The position numbers and the translations under genes are program-made. A stretch of DNA of 64,000 nt, taken from positions 311,136,437 to 311,200,436 of the forward strand of contig CM030361.1 in the NCBI GenBank assembly GCA_017893485.1, in the 5' to 3' direction. The stretch is from Hemerocallis citrina (taxonomy: Eukaryota; Streptophyta; Magnoliopsida; Asparagales; Asphodelaceae). The notes beneath the pieces were generated by a model. That model was not told the DNA's origin and ran no database searches. It was given only the letters and a program-made list of their open reading frames with translations. Shown piece after piece: positions 23,372 to 36,410 of this stretch; the first letter of the stretch is position 1, and each line of letters begins with the position of its first letter.

Positions 23372-26300
23372 TACAATGTTTTCGATCAATTTCATGAGAT
23401 TTCTTATTTTACTGTTTAGGCCTCATTATGTGGGTTATAGTCCACAGTTTCCGTTCGTTTTCGTGAAATTTTGTATTTGAATGTTATAGCCTCATTTGTG
23501 GGCTCTAGTCCACAGTTTTCGGCCACTTTCGTGAGATTATTTATTTCCCTCATTTCGTGGGCTATAGTACACTATTTTCGATCACTTACACGAGATTTCG
23601 TATTTTACTATTTTGGCCTCATTTTGTGGGTTATAGTCCACAGTTTCTGTCCGTTCTCATGTAATTTTATATTTAATTGTTTTAGCCTCATTTTTGGGCT
23701 ATAGTCCGTAGTTTCCTGCCACTTTCTTAAGATTTTTTATTTCCCTCATTTTGTGGCCTATAGTACCTTGTTTTCGATCACTTTCATGAGATTTCGTATT
23801 TTACTGTTTTGGCCTCATTTTTTGGGTTACAGCCCACAATTTCCGACCGTTTTCGTAAAATTTTGTGTTTGTCTGTTTTTGCTTATTTGTGGGCTATAGT
23901 CACCGTTTTCGGCCACTTTCGTGTTTTTTTAAATTTTCCCTCATTTCGTCAGCTATAGTACACTATTTTTTATCACTTTCATGAGATTTTATATTTTAAT
24001 CTTTTGGCTTCATTTTGTGGGTTATAATCCATAGTTTTTTGTCATTTTCGTGAAATTTTGTATTTGAATGTTTTTTAATTTTCCCTCATTTTGTTGGCTA
24101 TAGTACACCATTTTTTATCAATTTCATGAGATTTGGAATTTTAATGTGTTGGCCTCATGTTGTGGGTTATAGTCCAAAGTTTTCGGTCATTTTCGTGAAA
24201 TTTTGTATCTAAATGTTTTAGCCTCATTTGTGGGTTACATAGTCCACTGTTTTCGGCCACTTTCGTGAGATTTTTTATTTCTCTCATTTTGTTCAATCAC
24301 TTTAATGAGATTTCGTATTTTTCTGTTTTGGCCTAATTTTGTGGGTTATAGTCCACTGTTTTCGACCGTTTTCGTGAAATTTTGTATTTGACAGTATTAG
24401 CCTCATTTGTGGGCTATGGTCCACAGTTTTCGGCAACTTTCATGAGATTTTTTATTTTCCTGATTTTGTGGGCTATAGTACACTGTTTTCGGTTACTTTC
24501 ATGAGATTTTGTAATGTACTGTTTTGGCCTTATTTTGTGGGTTATCGTCCACAGTTTCCAGTCGTTTTCGTGAAATTAGGTTTTTGAATGTTTTAGCCTC
24601 ATTTGTGGGCTATTGTCCATAGTTTTTGGCCATTTTCGTGAGGTTTTTTATTTCCCACATTTTGTGGGCTGTAGTACACTATTTTTTATCACTTTCATGA
24701 GATTTCGTATTTTACTGTTTTGGCCTCATTTTGTGCGTTATAGCCCACAGTTTCCGACCGTTTTCGTAAAATTTTGTATTTGACTGTTTTAGCCTCAACT
24801 GTGGGCTACAGTCCACAATTTTAGGCCACTTTCGTGAGTTTTTTTAATTTTCCCTCATTTTGCAGGCTATAGTACATTGTTTTTTATCACCTTAATGTGA
24901 TTTTGTATTTTAATGTTTTGGCCTCATTTTTTGCGTTATAGTCCACAGTTTTCGGTCATTTTCATGAAATTTTGTAGTTGAATATTTTGGCCTCATTTGT
25001 GGGCTATAGTCCACAGTTTTCGGCCACTTTCGTGAGATTTTTTATTTCCCTCATTTCGTGGGCTATAGTACAATGTTTTCGATCAATTTTATGAGATTTC
25101 TTATTTTGCTGTTTAGGCCTCATTATCTGGGTTATAGTCCACAGTTTCTGTTCGTTTTCGTGAAATTTTGTATTTGAATGTTATAGCCTCATTTGTGGGC
25201 TATAGTCCACAGTTTTCGGCCACTTTCGTGAGATTATTTATTTCCCTCATTTTGTGGGCTATAGTACACAATTTTCGATCACTTTCATGAGATTTCGTAT
25301 TTTACTGTTTTGGCCTCATTTTGTGGGTTATATAGTCCACAGTTTCTGTCCGTTCTCATGAAATTTTATATTTAATTGTTTTAGCCTCATTTTTGGGCTG
25401 TAGTCCGTAGTTTCCGGCCACTTTCTTAAGATTTTTTATTTCCCTCTTTTTGTGGCCTATAGTACCTTGTTTTCGATCACTTCATGAGATTTCGTATTTT
25501 ACTGTTTTGGCCTCATTTTTTGGATTACAACCCACAATTTCAGACCGTTTTCGTAAAATTTTGTGTTTGACAGTTTTTGCTGATTTGTGGGCTAGAGTCA
25601 CTGTTTTCGGCCACTTTCGTGTGTTTTTAAATTTTCCCTCATTTCGTCGGCTATAGTACACTATTTTTTATCACTTTCATGAGATTTTATATTTTAATGA
25701 TTTGGCTTCATTTTGTGGGTTATAGTCCATAGTTTTCGGTCATTTTCGTGAAATTTTGTATTTGAATGTTGTTTAATTTTCCCTCATTTTGTTGGCGATA
25801 GTACACCGTTTTTTATCAATTTCATGAGATTTTGTGTTTTAATGTGTTGGCCTCATGTTGTGGGTTATAGTCCAAAGTTTTCGGTCATTTTCGTGAAATT
25901 TTGTATCTAAATGTTCCAGCCTCATTTGTGGGCTATAGTCCACTGTTTTCGGCCACTTTCGTGAGATTTTTTATTTCCCTCATTTTGTTCAATCACTTTC
26001 ATGAGATTTCGTATTTTTCTGTTTTGGCCTCATTTTGTGGGTTATAGTCCACTGTTTCCGACCGTTGTCGTGAAATTTTGTATTTGACAGTATTAGCCTC
26101 ATTTGTGGGCTATGGTCCACAGTTTTCGGAAACTTTCGTGAGATTTTTTATTTTCCTAATTTTGTGGGCAATATTACACTATTTTCGGTTACTTTCATGA
26201 GATTTTGTATTGTACTGTTTTGTCCTCATTTTGTGGCTTATCTTCCACAGTTTCCAGTCGTTTTCGTGAAATTATGTTTTTGAATGTTTTAGCCTCATTT

Positions 26301-29300
26301 GTGGGCTATTGTCCACAGTTTTCGGCCATTTTCGTGAGGTTTTTTATTTCCCACATTTTGTGGGCTGTAGTACACTGTTTTTTATCACTTTCATGAGATT
26401 TCGCATTTTACTGTTTTGGCCTCATTTTGTGCATTATAGCCCACAGTTTCTGACCATTTTCGTAAAATTTTGTATTTGACTGCTTTAGCCTCAACGGTGG
26501 GCTACAGTCCACAATTTTAGGCCACTTTCGTGAGTTTTTTAATTTTCCCTCATTTTGCAGGCTATAGTACACTGTTTTTTATCACTTTAATGCGATTTTG
26601 TATTTTAATGTTTTGGCCTCATTTTTTGCGTTATAGTCTACTGTTTTCGGTCATTTTCGTCAAATTTTGTAGTTGAATATTTTGGCCTCATTTGTAAGCT
26701 ATAGTCCACAGTTTTCGGCCACTTTCGTGAGATTTTTTATTTCCCTCATTTCGTGGGCTATAGTACACTATTTTCGATCACTTACACGAGATTTCGTATT
26801 TTACTATTTTGGCCTCATTTTGTGGGTTATAGTCCACAGTTTCTGTCCGTTCTCATGTAATTTTATATTTAATTGTTTTAGCCTCATTTTTGGGCTATAG
26901 TCCGTAGTTTCCTGCCACTTTCTTAAGATTTTTTATTTCCCTCATTTTGTGGCCTATAGTACCTTGTTTTCGATCACTTTCATGAGATTTCGTATTTTAC
27001 TGTTTTGGCCTCATTTTTTGGGTTACAGCCCACAATTTCCGACCGTTTTCGTAAAATTTTGTGTTTGTCTGTTTTTGCTTATTTGTGGGCTATAGTCACC
27101 GTTTTCGGCCACTTTCGTGTTTTTTTAAATTTTCCCTCATTTCGTCAGCTATAGTACACTATTTTTTATCACTTTCATGAGATTTTATATTTTAATCTTT
27201 TGGCTTCATTTTGTGGGTTATAATCCATAGTTTTTTGTCATTTTCGTGAAATTTTGTATTTGAATGTTTTTTAATTTTCCCTCATTTTGTTGGCTATAGT
27301 ACACCATTTTTTATCAATTTCATGAGATTTGGAATTTTAATGTGTTGGCCTCATGTTGTGGGTTATAGTCCAAAGTTTTCGGTCATTTTCGTGAAATTTT
27401 GTATCTAAATGTTTTAGCCTCATTTGTGGGTTACATAGTCCACTGTTTTCGGCCACTTTCGTGAGATTTTTTATTTCTCTCATTTTGTTCAATCACTTTA
27501 ATGAGATTTCGTATTTTTCTGTTTTGGCCTAATTTTGTGGGTTATAGTCCACTGTTTTCGACCGTTTTCGTGAAATTTTGTATTTGACAGTATTAGCCTC
27601 ATTTGTGGGCTATGGTCCATAGTTTTCGGCAACTTTCATGAGATTTTTTATTTTCCTGATTTTGTGGGCTATAGTACACTGTTTTCGGTTACTTTCATGA
27701 GATTTTGTATTGTACTGTTTTGGCCTTATTTTGTGGGTTATCGTCCACAGTTTCCAGTCGTTTTCGTGAAATTAGGTTTTTGAATGTTTTAGCCTCATTT
27801 GTGGGCTATTGTCCATAGTTTTCGGCCATTTTCGTGAGGTTTTTTATTTCCCACATTTTGTGGGCTGTAGTACACTGTTTTTTATCACTTTCATGAGATT
27901 TCGTAGTTTACTGTTTTGGCCGCATTTTGTGCGTTATAGCCCACAGTTTCCGACCGTTTTCGTAAAATTTTGTATTTGACTGTTTTAGCCTCAACTGTGG
28001 GCTACAGTCCACAATTTTAGGCCACTTTCGTGAGTTTTTTTAATTTTCCCTCATTTTGCAGGCTATAGTACACTGTTTTTTATCACCTTAATGTGATTTT
28101 GTATTTTAATGTTTTGGCCTCATTTTTTGCGTTATAGTCCACAGTTTTCGGTCATTTTCGTGAAATTTTGTAGTTGAATATTTTGGCCTCATTTGTGGGC
28201 TATAGTCCACAGTTTTCGGCCACTTTCGTGAGATTTTTTATTTCCCTCATTTCGTGGGCTATAGTACAATGTTTTCGATCAATTTTATGAGATTTCTTAT
28301 TTTGCTGTTTAGGCCTCATTATCTGGGTTATAGTCCACAGTTTCCGTTCGTTTTCGTGAAATTTTGTATTTGAATGTTATAGCCTCATTTGTGGGCTATA
28401 GTCCACAGTTTTCGGCCACTTTCGTGAGATTATTTATTTCCCTCATTTTGTGGGCTATAGTACACTATTTTCGATCACTTTCATGAGATTTCGTATTTTA
28501 CTGTTTTGGCCTCATTTTGTGGGTTATATAGTCCACAGTTTCTGTCCGTTCTCATGAAATTTTATATTTAATTGTTTTAGCCTCATTTTTGGGCTGTAGT
28601 CCGTAGTTTCCGGCCACTTTCTTAAGATTTTTTATTTCCCTCTTTTTGTGGCCTATAGTACCTTGTTTTCGATCACTTTCATGAGATTTCGTATTTTACT
28701 GTTTTGGCCTTATTTTTTGGGTTACAGCCCACAATTTCCGACCGTTTTCGTAAAATTTTGTGTTTGACTGTTTTTGCTGATTTGTGGACTAGAGTCACCG
28801 TTTTCGGCCACTTTCGTGTGTTTTTAAATTTTCCCTCATTTCGTCGGCTATAGTACACTATTTTTTATCACTTTCATGAGATTTTATATTTTAATGATTT
28901 GGCGTCATTTTGTGGGTTATAGTCCATAGTTTTCGGTCATTTTCGTGAAATTTTGTATTTGAATGTTTTTTAATTTTCCCTCATTTTGCTGGCGATAGTA
29001 CACTGTTTTTTTATCAATTTCATGAGATTTTGTGTTTTAATGTGTTGGCCTCATGTTGTGGGTTATAGTCCAAAGTTTTCGGTCATTTTCGTGAAATTTT
29101 GTATCTAAATGTTCCAGCCTCATTTGTGGGCTATAGTCCACTGTTTTCGGCCACTTTCGTGAGATTTTTTATTTCCCTCATTTTGTTCAATCACTTTCAT
29201 GAGATTTCGTATTTTTCTGTTTTGGCCTCATTTTGTGGGTTATAGTCCACTGTTTCCGACCGTTGTCGTGAAATTTTGTATTTGACAGTATTAGCCTCAT

Positions 29301-32300
29301 TTGTGGGCTATGGTCCACAGTTTTCGGAAACTTTCGTGAGATTTTTTATTTTCCTGATTTTGTGGGCAATATTACACTATTTTCGGTTACTTTCATGAGA
29401 TTTTGTATTGTACTGTTTTGTCCTCATTTTGTGGCTTATCGTCCACAGTTTCCAGTCGTTTTCGTGAAATTATGTTTTTGAATGTTTTAGCCTCATTTGT
29501 GGGCTATTGTCCACAGTTTTCGGCCATTTTCGTGAGGTTTTTTATTTTCCACATTTTGTGGGCTGTAGTACACTGTTTTTTATCACTTTCATGAGATTTC
29601 GCATTTTACTGTTTTGGCCTCATTTTGTGCGTTATAGCCCACAGTTTCTGACCATTTTCGTAAAATTTTGTATTTGACTGCTTTAGCCTCAACGGTGGGC
29701 TACAGTCCACAATTTTAGGCCACTTTCGTGAGTTTTTTAATTTTCCCTCATTTTGCAGGCTATAGTACACTGTTTTTTATCACTTTAATGCGATTTTGTA
29801 TTTTAATGTTTTGGCCTCATTTTTTGCGTTATAGTCTACAGTTTTCGGTCATTTTCGTGAAATTTTGTAGTTGAATATTTTGGCCTCATTTGTAAGCTAT
29901 AGTCCATAGTTTTCGGCCACTTTCGTGAGATTTTTTATTTCCCTCATTTCGTGGGCTATAGTACAATGTTTTCGATCAATTTCATGAGATTTCTTATTTT
30001 ACTTTTTAGGCCTCATTATGTGGGTTATAGTCCACAGTTTCCGTTCGTTTTCGTGAAATTTTGTATTTGAATGTTATAGCCTCATTTGTGGGCTCTAGTC
30101 CACAGTTTTCGGCCACTTTCGTGAGATTATTTATTTCCCTCATTTTGTGGGCTATAGTACACTATTTTCGATCACTTACACGAGATTTCGTATTTTACTA
30201 TTTTGGCCTCATTTTGTGGGTTATAGTCCACAGTTTCTGTCCGTTCTCATGAAATTTTATATTTAATTGTTTTAGCCTCATTTTTGGGCTATAGTCCGTA
30301 GTTTCCTGCCACTTTCTTAAGATTTTTTATTTCCCTCATTTTGTGGCCTATAGTACCTTGTTTTCGATCACTTTCATGAGATTTCGTATTTTACTATTTT
30401 GGCCTCATTTTTTGGTTTACAGCCCACAATTTCCGACCGTTTTCGTAAAATTTTGTGTTTGTCTGTTTTTGCTGATTTGTGGGCTATAGTCACCGTTTTC
30501 GGCCACTTTCGTGTTTTTTTAAATTTTCCCTCATTTCGTCAGCTATAGTACACTATTTTTTATCACTTTCTTGAGATTTTATATTTTAATCTTTTGGCTT
30601 CATTTTGTGGGTTATAATCCATAGTTTTTTGTCATTTTCGTGAAATTTTGTATTTGAATGTTTTTTAATTTTCCCTCATTTTGTTGGCTATAGTACACCA
30701 TTTTTTATCAATTTCATGAGATTTGGTATTTTAATGTGTTGGCCTCATGTTGTGGGTTATAGTCCAAAGTTTTCGGTCATTTTCGTGAAATTTTGTATCT
30801 AAATGTTTTAGCCTCATTTGTGGGCTATATAGTCCACTGTTTTCGGCCACTTTCGTGAGATTTTTTATTTCCCTCATTTTGTTCAATCACTTTCATGAGA
30901 TTTCGTATTTTCCTGTTTTGGCCTCATTTTGTGGGTTATAGTCCACTGTTTTCGACCGTTTTCGTGAAATTTTGTATTTGACAGTATTAGCCTCATTTGT
31001 GGGCGATGGTCCACAGTTTTCGGCAACTTTCGTGAGATTTTTTATTTTCCTGATTTTGTGGGCTATAGTACACTGTTTTCGGTTACTTTCATGAGATTTT
31101 GTATTGTACTGTTTTGGCCTTATTTTGTGGGTTATCGTCCACAGTTTCCAGTCGTTTTCGTGAAATTAGGTTTTTGAATGTTTTAGCCTCATTTGTGGGC
31201 TATTGTCCATAGTTTTCGGCCATTTTCGTGAGGTTTTTTATTTCCCACATTTTGTGGGCTGTAGTACACTGTTTTTTATCACTTTCATGAGATTTCGTAT
31301 TTTACTGTTTTGGCCTCATTTTGTGCGTTATAGCCCACAGTTTCCGACCGTTTTCGTAAAATTTTGTATTTGACTGTTTTAGCCTCAACTGTGGGCTACA
31401 GTCCACAATTTTAGGCCACTTTCGTGAGTTTTTTTAATTTTCCCTCATTTTGCAGGCTATAGTACACTGTTTTTTATCACCTTAATGTGATTTTGTATTT
31501 TAATGTTTTGGCCTCATTTTTTGCATTATAGTCCACAGTTTTCGGTCATTTTCGTGAAATTTTGTAGTTGAATATTTTGGCCTCATTTCTGGGCTATAGT
31601 CCACAGTTTTCGGCCACTTTCGTAAGATTTTTTATTTCCCTCATTTCGTATGCTATAGTACAATGTTTTCGATCAATTTTATGAGATTTCTTATTTTGCT
31701 GTTTAGGCCTCATTATCTGGGTTATAGTCCACAGTTTCCGTTCGTTTTCGTGAAATTTTGTATTTGAATGTTATAGCCTCATTTGTGGGCTATAGTCCAC
31801 AGTTTTCGGCCACTTTCGTGAGATTATTTATTTCCCTCATTTTGTGGGCTATAGTACACTTTTTCGATCACTTTCATGAGATTTCGTATTTTACTGTTTT
31901 GGCCTCATTTTTTGGGTTACAACCCACAATTTCCGACCGTTTTCGTAAAATTTTGTGTTTGACTGTTTTTGCTGATTTGTGGGCTATAGTCACCGTTTTC
32001 GGCCACTTTCGTGTGTTTTTAAATTTTCCCTCATTTCGTCGGCTATAGTACACTGGTTTTTTATCACTTTCATGAGATTTTATATTTTAATGTTTTGGCT
32101 TCATTTTGTGGCTTATAGTCCATCGTTTTCGGTCATTTTCGTGAAATTTTGTATTTAAATGTTTTTAGATTTTTCCTCATTTGTTGGCTATAGTACACCG
32201 TTTTTTATTAATTTCATGAGATTTTGTATTTTAATGTGGTGGCCTCATTTTGTGGGTTATAGTCCATAGTTTTCGGCCACTTTCGTGAGATTTTTTATTT

Positions 32301-35300
32301 CCCTCATTTTGTTCAATCACTTTCACGAGATTTCGTTTTTTTCTGTTTTGGCCTCATTTTGTGGGTTATTGTCCACTATTTCCGACCGTTTTCGTGAAAT
32401 TTTGTATTTGACTGTGTTAGCCTCATTTGTGGGATATAGTCCACTGTTTTCGGTTACTTTCGTGAGATTTTTTATTTCCCTCATTTTGTGAGCTGTAGTA
32501 CACTGTTTTTGATGACTTTCATGAGATGTTGTATTTTACTGTTTTGGCCTCATTTTGTTGGTTATAGTCCACACTTTCCGGTTGTTCTCGTGAAATTTGG
32601 TATTTGAATGTTTTGGCCTCATTTGTGGGCTGTCATCCACAGTTTTCGGCCACTTTCGTGAGATTTTTTATTTTCCTCATTTTGAGGGTTAGTACTCGAA
32701 CACTTTCATGAGATTTCGTTTTTTTCTGTTTTGGCCTCATTTTGAGGGTTATAGTCCACAGTTTCCAGTCGTTTTCGTGAAATTTTGTACTTAAATGTTT
32801 TAGCCGCATTTGTGGGCTATAGTCCACAGTTTTTAGCCACTTTCGTGAGATTATTTATTTATCTCATTTTGTGGGCTATAGTCCACAGTTTTCGGTCACT
32901 TTTGTGAGATTATTTATTTCCATAATTTTGTGGGCTATAGTCCACAGTTTTCGATCACTTTCGTGAGATTATTTATTTCCCTCATTTTGTGGGCTATAGT
33001 ACACTGTTTTCGATCACTTTCACGAGATTTCGTATTTTACTGTTTTGGCCTCATTTTGTGGGTTATAGTCCACAGTTTCCGACCATTTTTATGAAATTTT
33101 GTATTTAATTGTTTTAGCCTCATTTGTGGGCTATAGTCCGTAGTTATCAGCCACTTTCGTGAGATTATTCATTTCCCTTATTTTGTGTGGTATAGTACAC
33201 TGTTTTCGATCACTTTCAGGGAATTTCGTATTTTACTGTTTTGGCCTCATTTTGGGGTTATAGTTCACAGTTTCCGGTCATTTTCGTGAAATTCTGATTT
33301 TGAATGGTTTAGCCTCAGTTGTGGACTACAGTCCACAATTTTCAGCCACTTTCGTAAGATTTTTTATTTTCCTCATTTTGTGGGCTGGTACACTGTTTTT
33401 TATCACTTTCATGAGATTTTGTAGTATAATGTTTTGGCCTCATTTGGTGGGTTATAGTCAACAGTTTTCGGTCATTTTCGTGAAATTTTGTATTTAAATG
33501 TTTTAGCCTCATTTGTGGGATATATTCCACAGTTTTCGGCCACTTCCGGGAGATCATTTATTTCCGTCATTTTGTAGTTCGATCACTTTCATGAGATTTC
33601 GTATTTTACTGTTTTGGCCTCATTTGTGGGTTATGGTCCAGAGTTTCCGACAGATTTCGTGGAACTTTGTATTTAACTATTTTAGCCTCATTTGTGGGAT
33701 ATAGTCCACTGTTTTCGACCACTTTCGTGAGATTATTTATTTCCCTCATTTAGTGGGGTATAGTACACTGTTGTTGATAACTTTCAAGAAATTTCGTATT
33801 TTACTGTTTTGGCCTCATTTTGTGGGTTATATAGTCCACAGTTTCCGACAGATTTCGTGAAATTTTGTATTTGACTATGTTAGCCTCATTTGTGGGCTAT
33901 AGTCCATAGTTTTTTGTCACTTTCGTGAGATTTTTTATTTCCCTCATTTTGTGGACTATAGTACACTGTTTTCGATCACTTTCACGAGATTTCGTATTTT
34001 TCTGTTTTGGCCACTTTTTGTGGGTTATATAGTCCACAGTTTCTGACCGTTTTCGTGAAATTTTTTATTTAACTGTTTTAGCCTCATTTGTGGGCTATAG
34101 CCCGCAGTTTTTGGCGACTTTTGTGAGATTTTTTATTTCCCTCATTTTGTGGGCTATAGTGCACTGTCGATCACTTTCATGAGATTTCATATTTTACTGT
34201 TTTGGGCTTGTTTTGTGGGTTATAGTCCGCAGTTTCCGACCGTTTTTTGTGAAATTTTGTATTTGAATGTTTTAGCCTCATTTGTGGGCTAAATCCACAG
34301 TTTTCGGCCACTTTCGTGAGTTTTTTATTTCCCTCAGCTTGTGGGCTATAGTACACTGTTTTCGATCACTTTCACGAGAATTTGTATTTTACTGTTTTAG
34401 CCTCATTTTGTGGGTTATAGTCCAGAGTTTCCGACCGTTTTCAAGAAATTTTGTATTTAATTGTTCTAGCCTCATTTTTGGGCTATAGTCCGTAGTTTTC
34501 GGCCACTCACGTGAGACCTTTTGTTTACCTCATTTTGTGGACTATAGTACATTGTTTTCGATCACTTTCAGGAAATTTCTTATTTTACTGTTTTGGCCTC
34601 ATTTTGTAGGTTATAGTCCACAGTTTCCGACCATTTTCGTGAAATTTTGTATTTGACTGTGTTCGCCTCATTTGTGGGCTATAGTCTACCGTTTTTGGCC
34701 ACTTTCGTGAGATTTTTATTTCCCTCGTTCTGTGGGCTATTGTACATTGTTTTCGATCACTTTCACGAAATTTTGTATTTTACTGTTTTGGCATCATTTT
34801 GTGGGTTATAGTCCACAATTTCCGGTCGTTTTCATGAAATTTTGTATTTGAATGTTTTAGCCTCATTTGTGGGCTATATAGTCCACAGTTTTCGGCCACT
34901 TTCGTGAGATTTTTTATTTCCCTCATTTTCTGGGCTATAGTACACAGTTTTCGATCACTTTCATGAGATTTCGTATTGTTCTGTTTGGGCCTCATTTTGT
35001 GGGTTATGGTCCACAGTTTCCGGTCGTTTTCGAGAAATTTTGTATTTAAATGTTTTAGCCTCATTTGTGGGCAATAGTCCACAGTTTTCGGCCACTTTCG
35101 TGAGATTTTTTATTTCCCTCATTTTGTGGGGTATGGTACACTGTTTTCGATCACTTTCACGAGATTTTGTATTTTACTGTTTTGGCCTCATTTTGTGGGT
35201 TATAGTCCACAGTTTCCGACCATCTTCATGAAATTTTGTATTTAATTGCTTTAGCCTCATTTGTGGGCTATAGTCCGTAGTTTTCGGCCACCTTCATGAG

Positions 35301-35649
35301 ATTTTTTATTTCTCTCATTTTGTGGGCTATGATACATTGTTTTCGATCACTTTCAGGAAATTTCGTTTTTCACAGTTTTGGCCTCATTTTGGGGTTATAG
35401 TCCACAGTTTCCGGTCATTTTTGTGAAATTTAGTATTTGAATGGTTTAGCCTCAGTTGTGGGCTACGGTCCACAGTTTTCGGCCACTTTCGTGAGATTTT
35501 TTATTCCCTCATTTTGTGGACTATATTACATTATTTTCGATCACTTTCATGAGATTTTGTATTTTACTGTTTTGGCCTCATTTTGTGGGTTGTTCCACAG
35601 TTTTTGGTCCCTTTCGTGAAATTTTATATTTGAATATTTTAGCCTCAGT

Positions 35650-36410
35650 TGTGGGCTATAGTCCATAGTTTTCGGCCATTTTCGTCAGATTTTTAATTTT
35701 CCCTCATTCTAGAGTACACTGTTTTCGATTACTTTCAGGAGATTTTGAAATTTACCATTTTGACCTCATTTTGTCGGTTATAATCCACAGTTTCCGGTCG
35801 TTTTCGTGAAATTTTGTATTTCAATGTTTTAGACTCATTTGTGGGGTCCACAGTTTTCGGTCACTTTCGTGAGATTTTTAATTTTCCCTCAATTTGTGGG
35901 CTATAGTACACTGTTTTCGGTTACTTTCATGAGATTTTGTACTGTGCTGTTTTGACTTCATTTTGTGGATTATAGTCCACAGTTTCCAGTCATTTTAGCG
36001 AAATTTTGTATTTCAATGTTTTAGCATCATTCGTGGGCTATAGTCCATAGTTTTTGGCCATTTTCGTCAGATTTTTAATTTTCCCTCATTCTAGAGTACA
36101 CTGTTTTCGATTACTTTCACGAGATTTTGAAATTTACCATTTTGACCTCATTTTGTCGGTTATAATCCACAGTTTTCGGTCGCTTTCGTGAAATTTTGTA
36201 TTTCAATGTTTTAGACACATTTGTGGGGTCCACAGTTTTCGGTCACTTTCGTGAGATTTTTAATTTTCCCTCAATTTGTGGGCTATAGTACACTGTTTTC
36301 GGTTACTTTCATGAGATTTTGTATTGTGCTGTTTTGACTTCATTTTGTGGATTATAGTCCACAGTTTCCGACCGTTTTTGTGAAATTTTGTATTTGACTG
36401 TGTTAGCCTC
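35650..36410 (+). repeat. Local ~382-bp tandem duplication in satellite
   Basis: An unusual variant lacking part of the dyad (CCCTCATTCTAGAGTACACT) starts at 35701 and again at 36083, 382 bp apart, with matching sequence around it including the GAAATTTACCATTTTGACC variant. Each copy is about two trimers with small deletions. Outer limits are approximate. Confidence 0.75.

Larger units (their letters stand above)
16843..31900 (+). repeat. ~1.69-kb and ~3.2-3.4-kb higher-order satellite units
   Basis: A diagnostic variant (GTATTGTACTGTTTTG or close to it) recurs at about 16843, 18531, 24510, 26202, 27706, 29400 and 31101. After subtracting the LTR insertion, the steps are about 1688, 1697, 1692, 1504, 1694 and 1701 bp. 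Copies alternate between two subtypes (GTCCTC and GGCCTTA continuation), giving a double unit of 3.2-3.4 kb. A second marker (CAATGTTTTCGATCAAT) recurs at 23374, 25071, 28267, 29964 and 31661 with 1697 or 3196-bp steps. Long stretches are identical between copies, so the amplification is recent. Outer limits are approximate. Confidence 0.8.
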
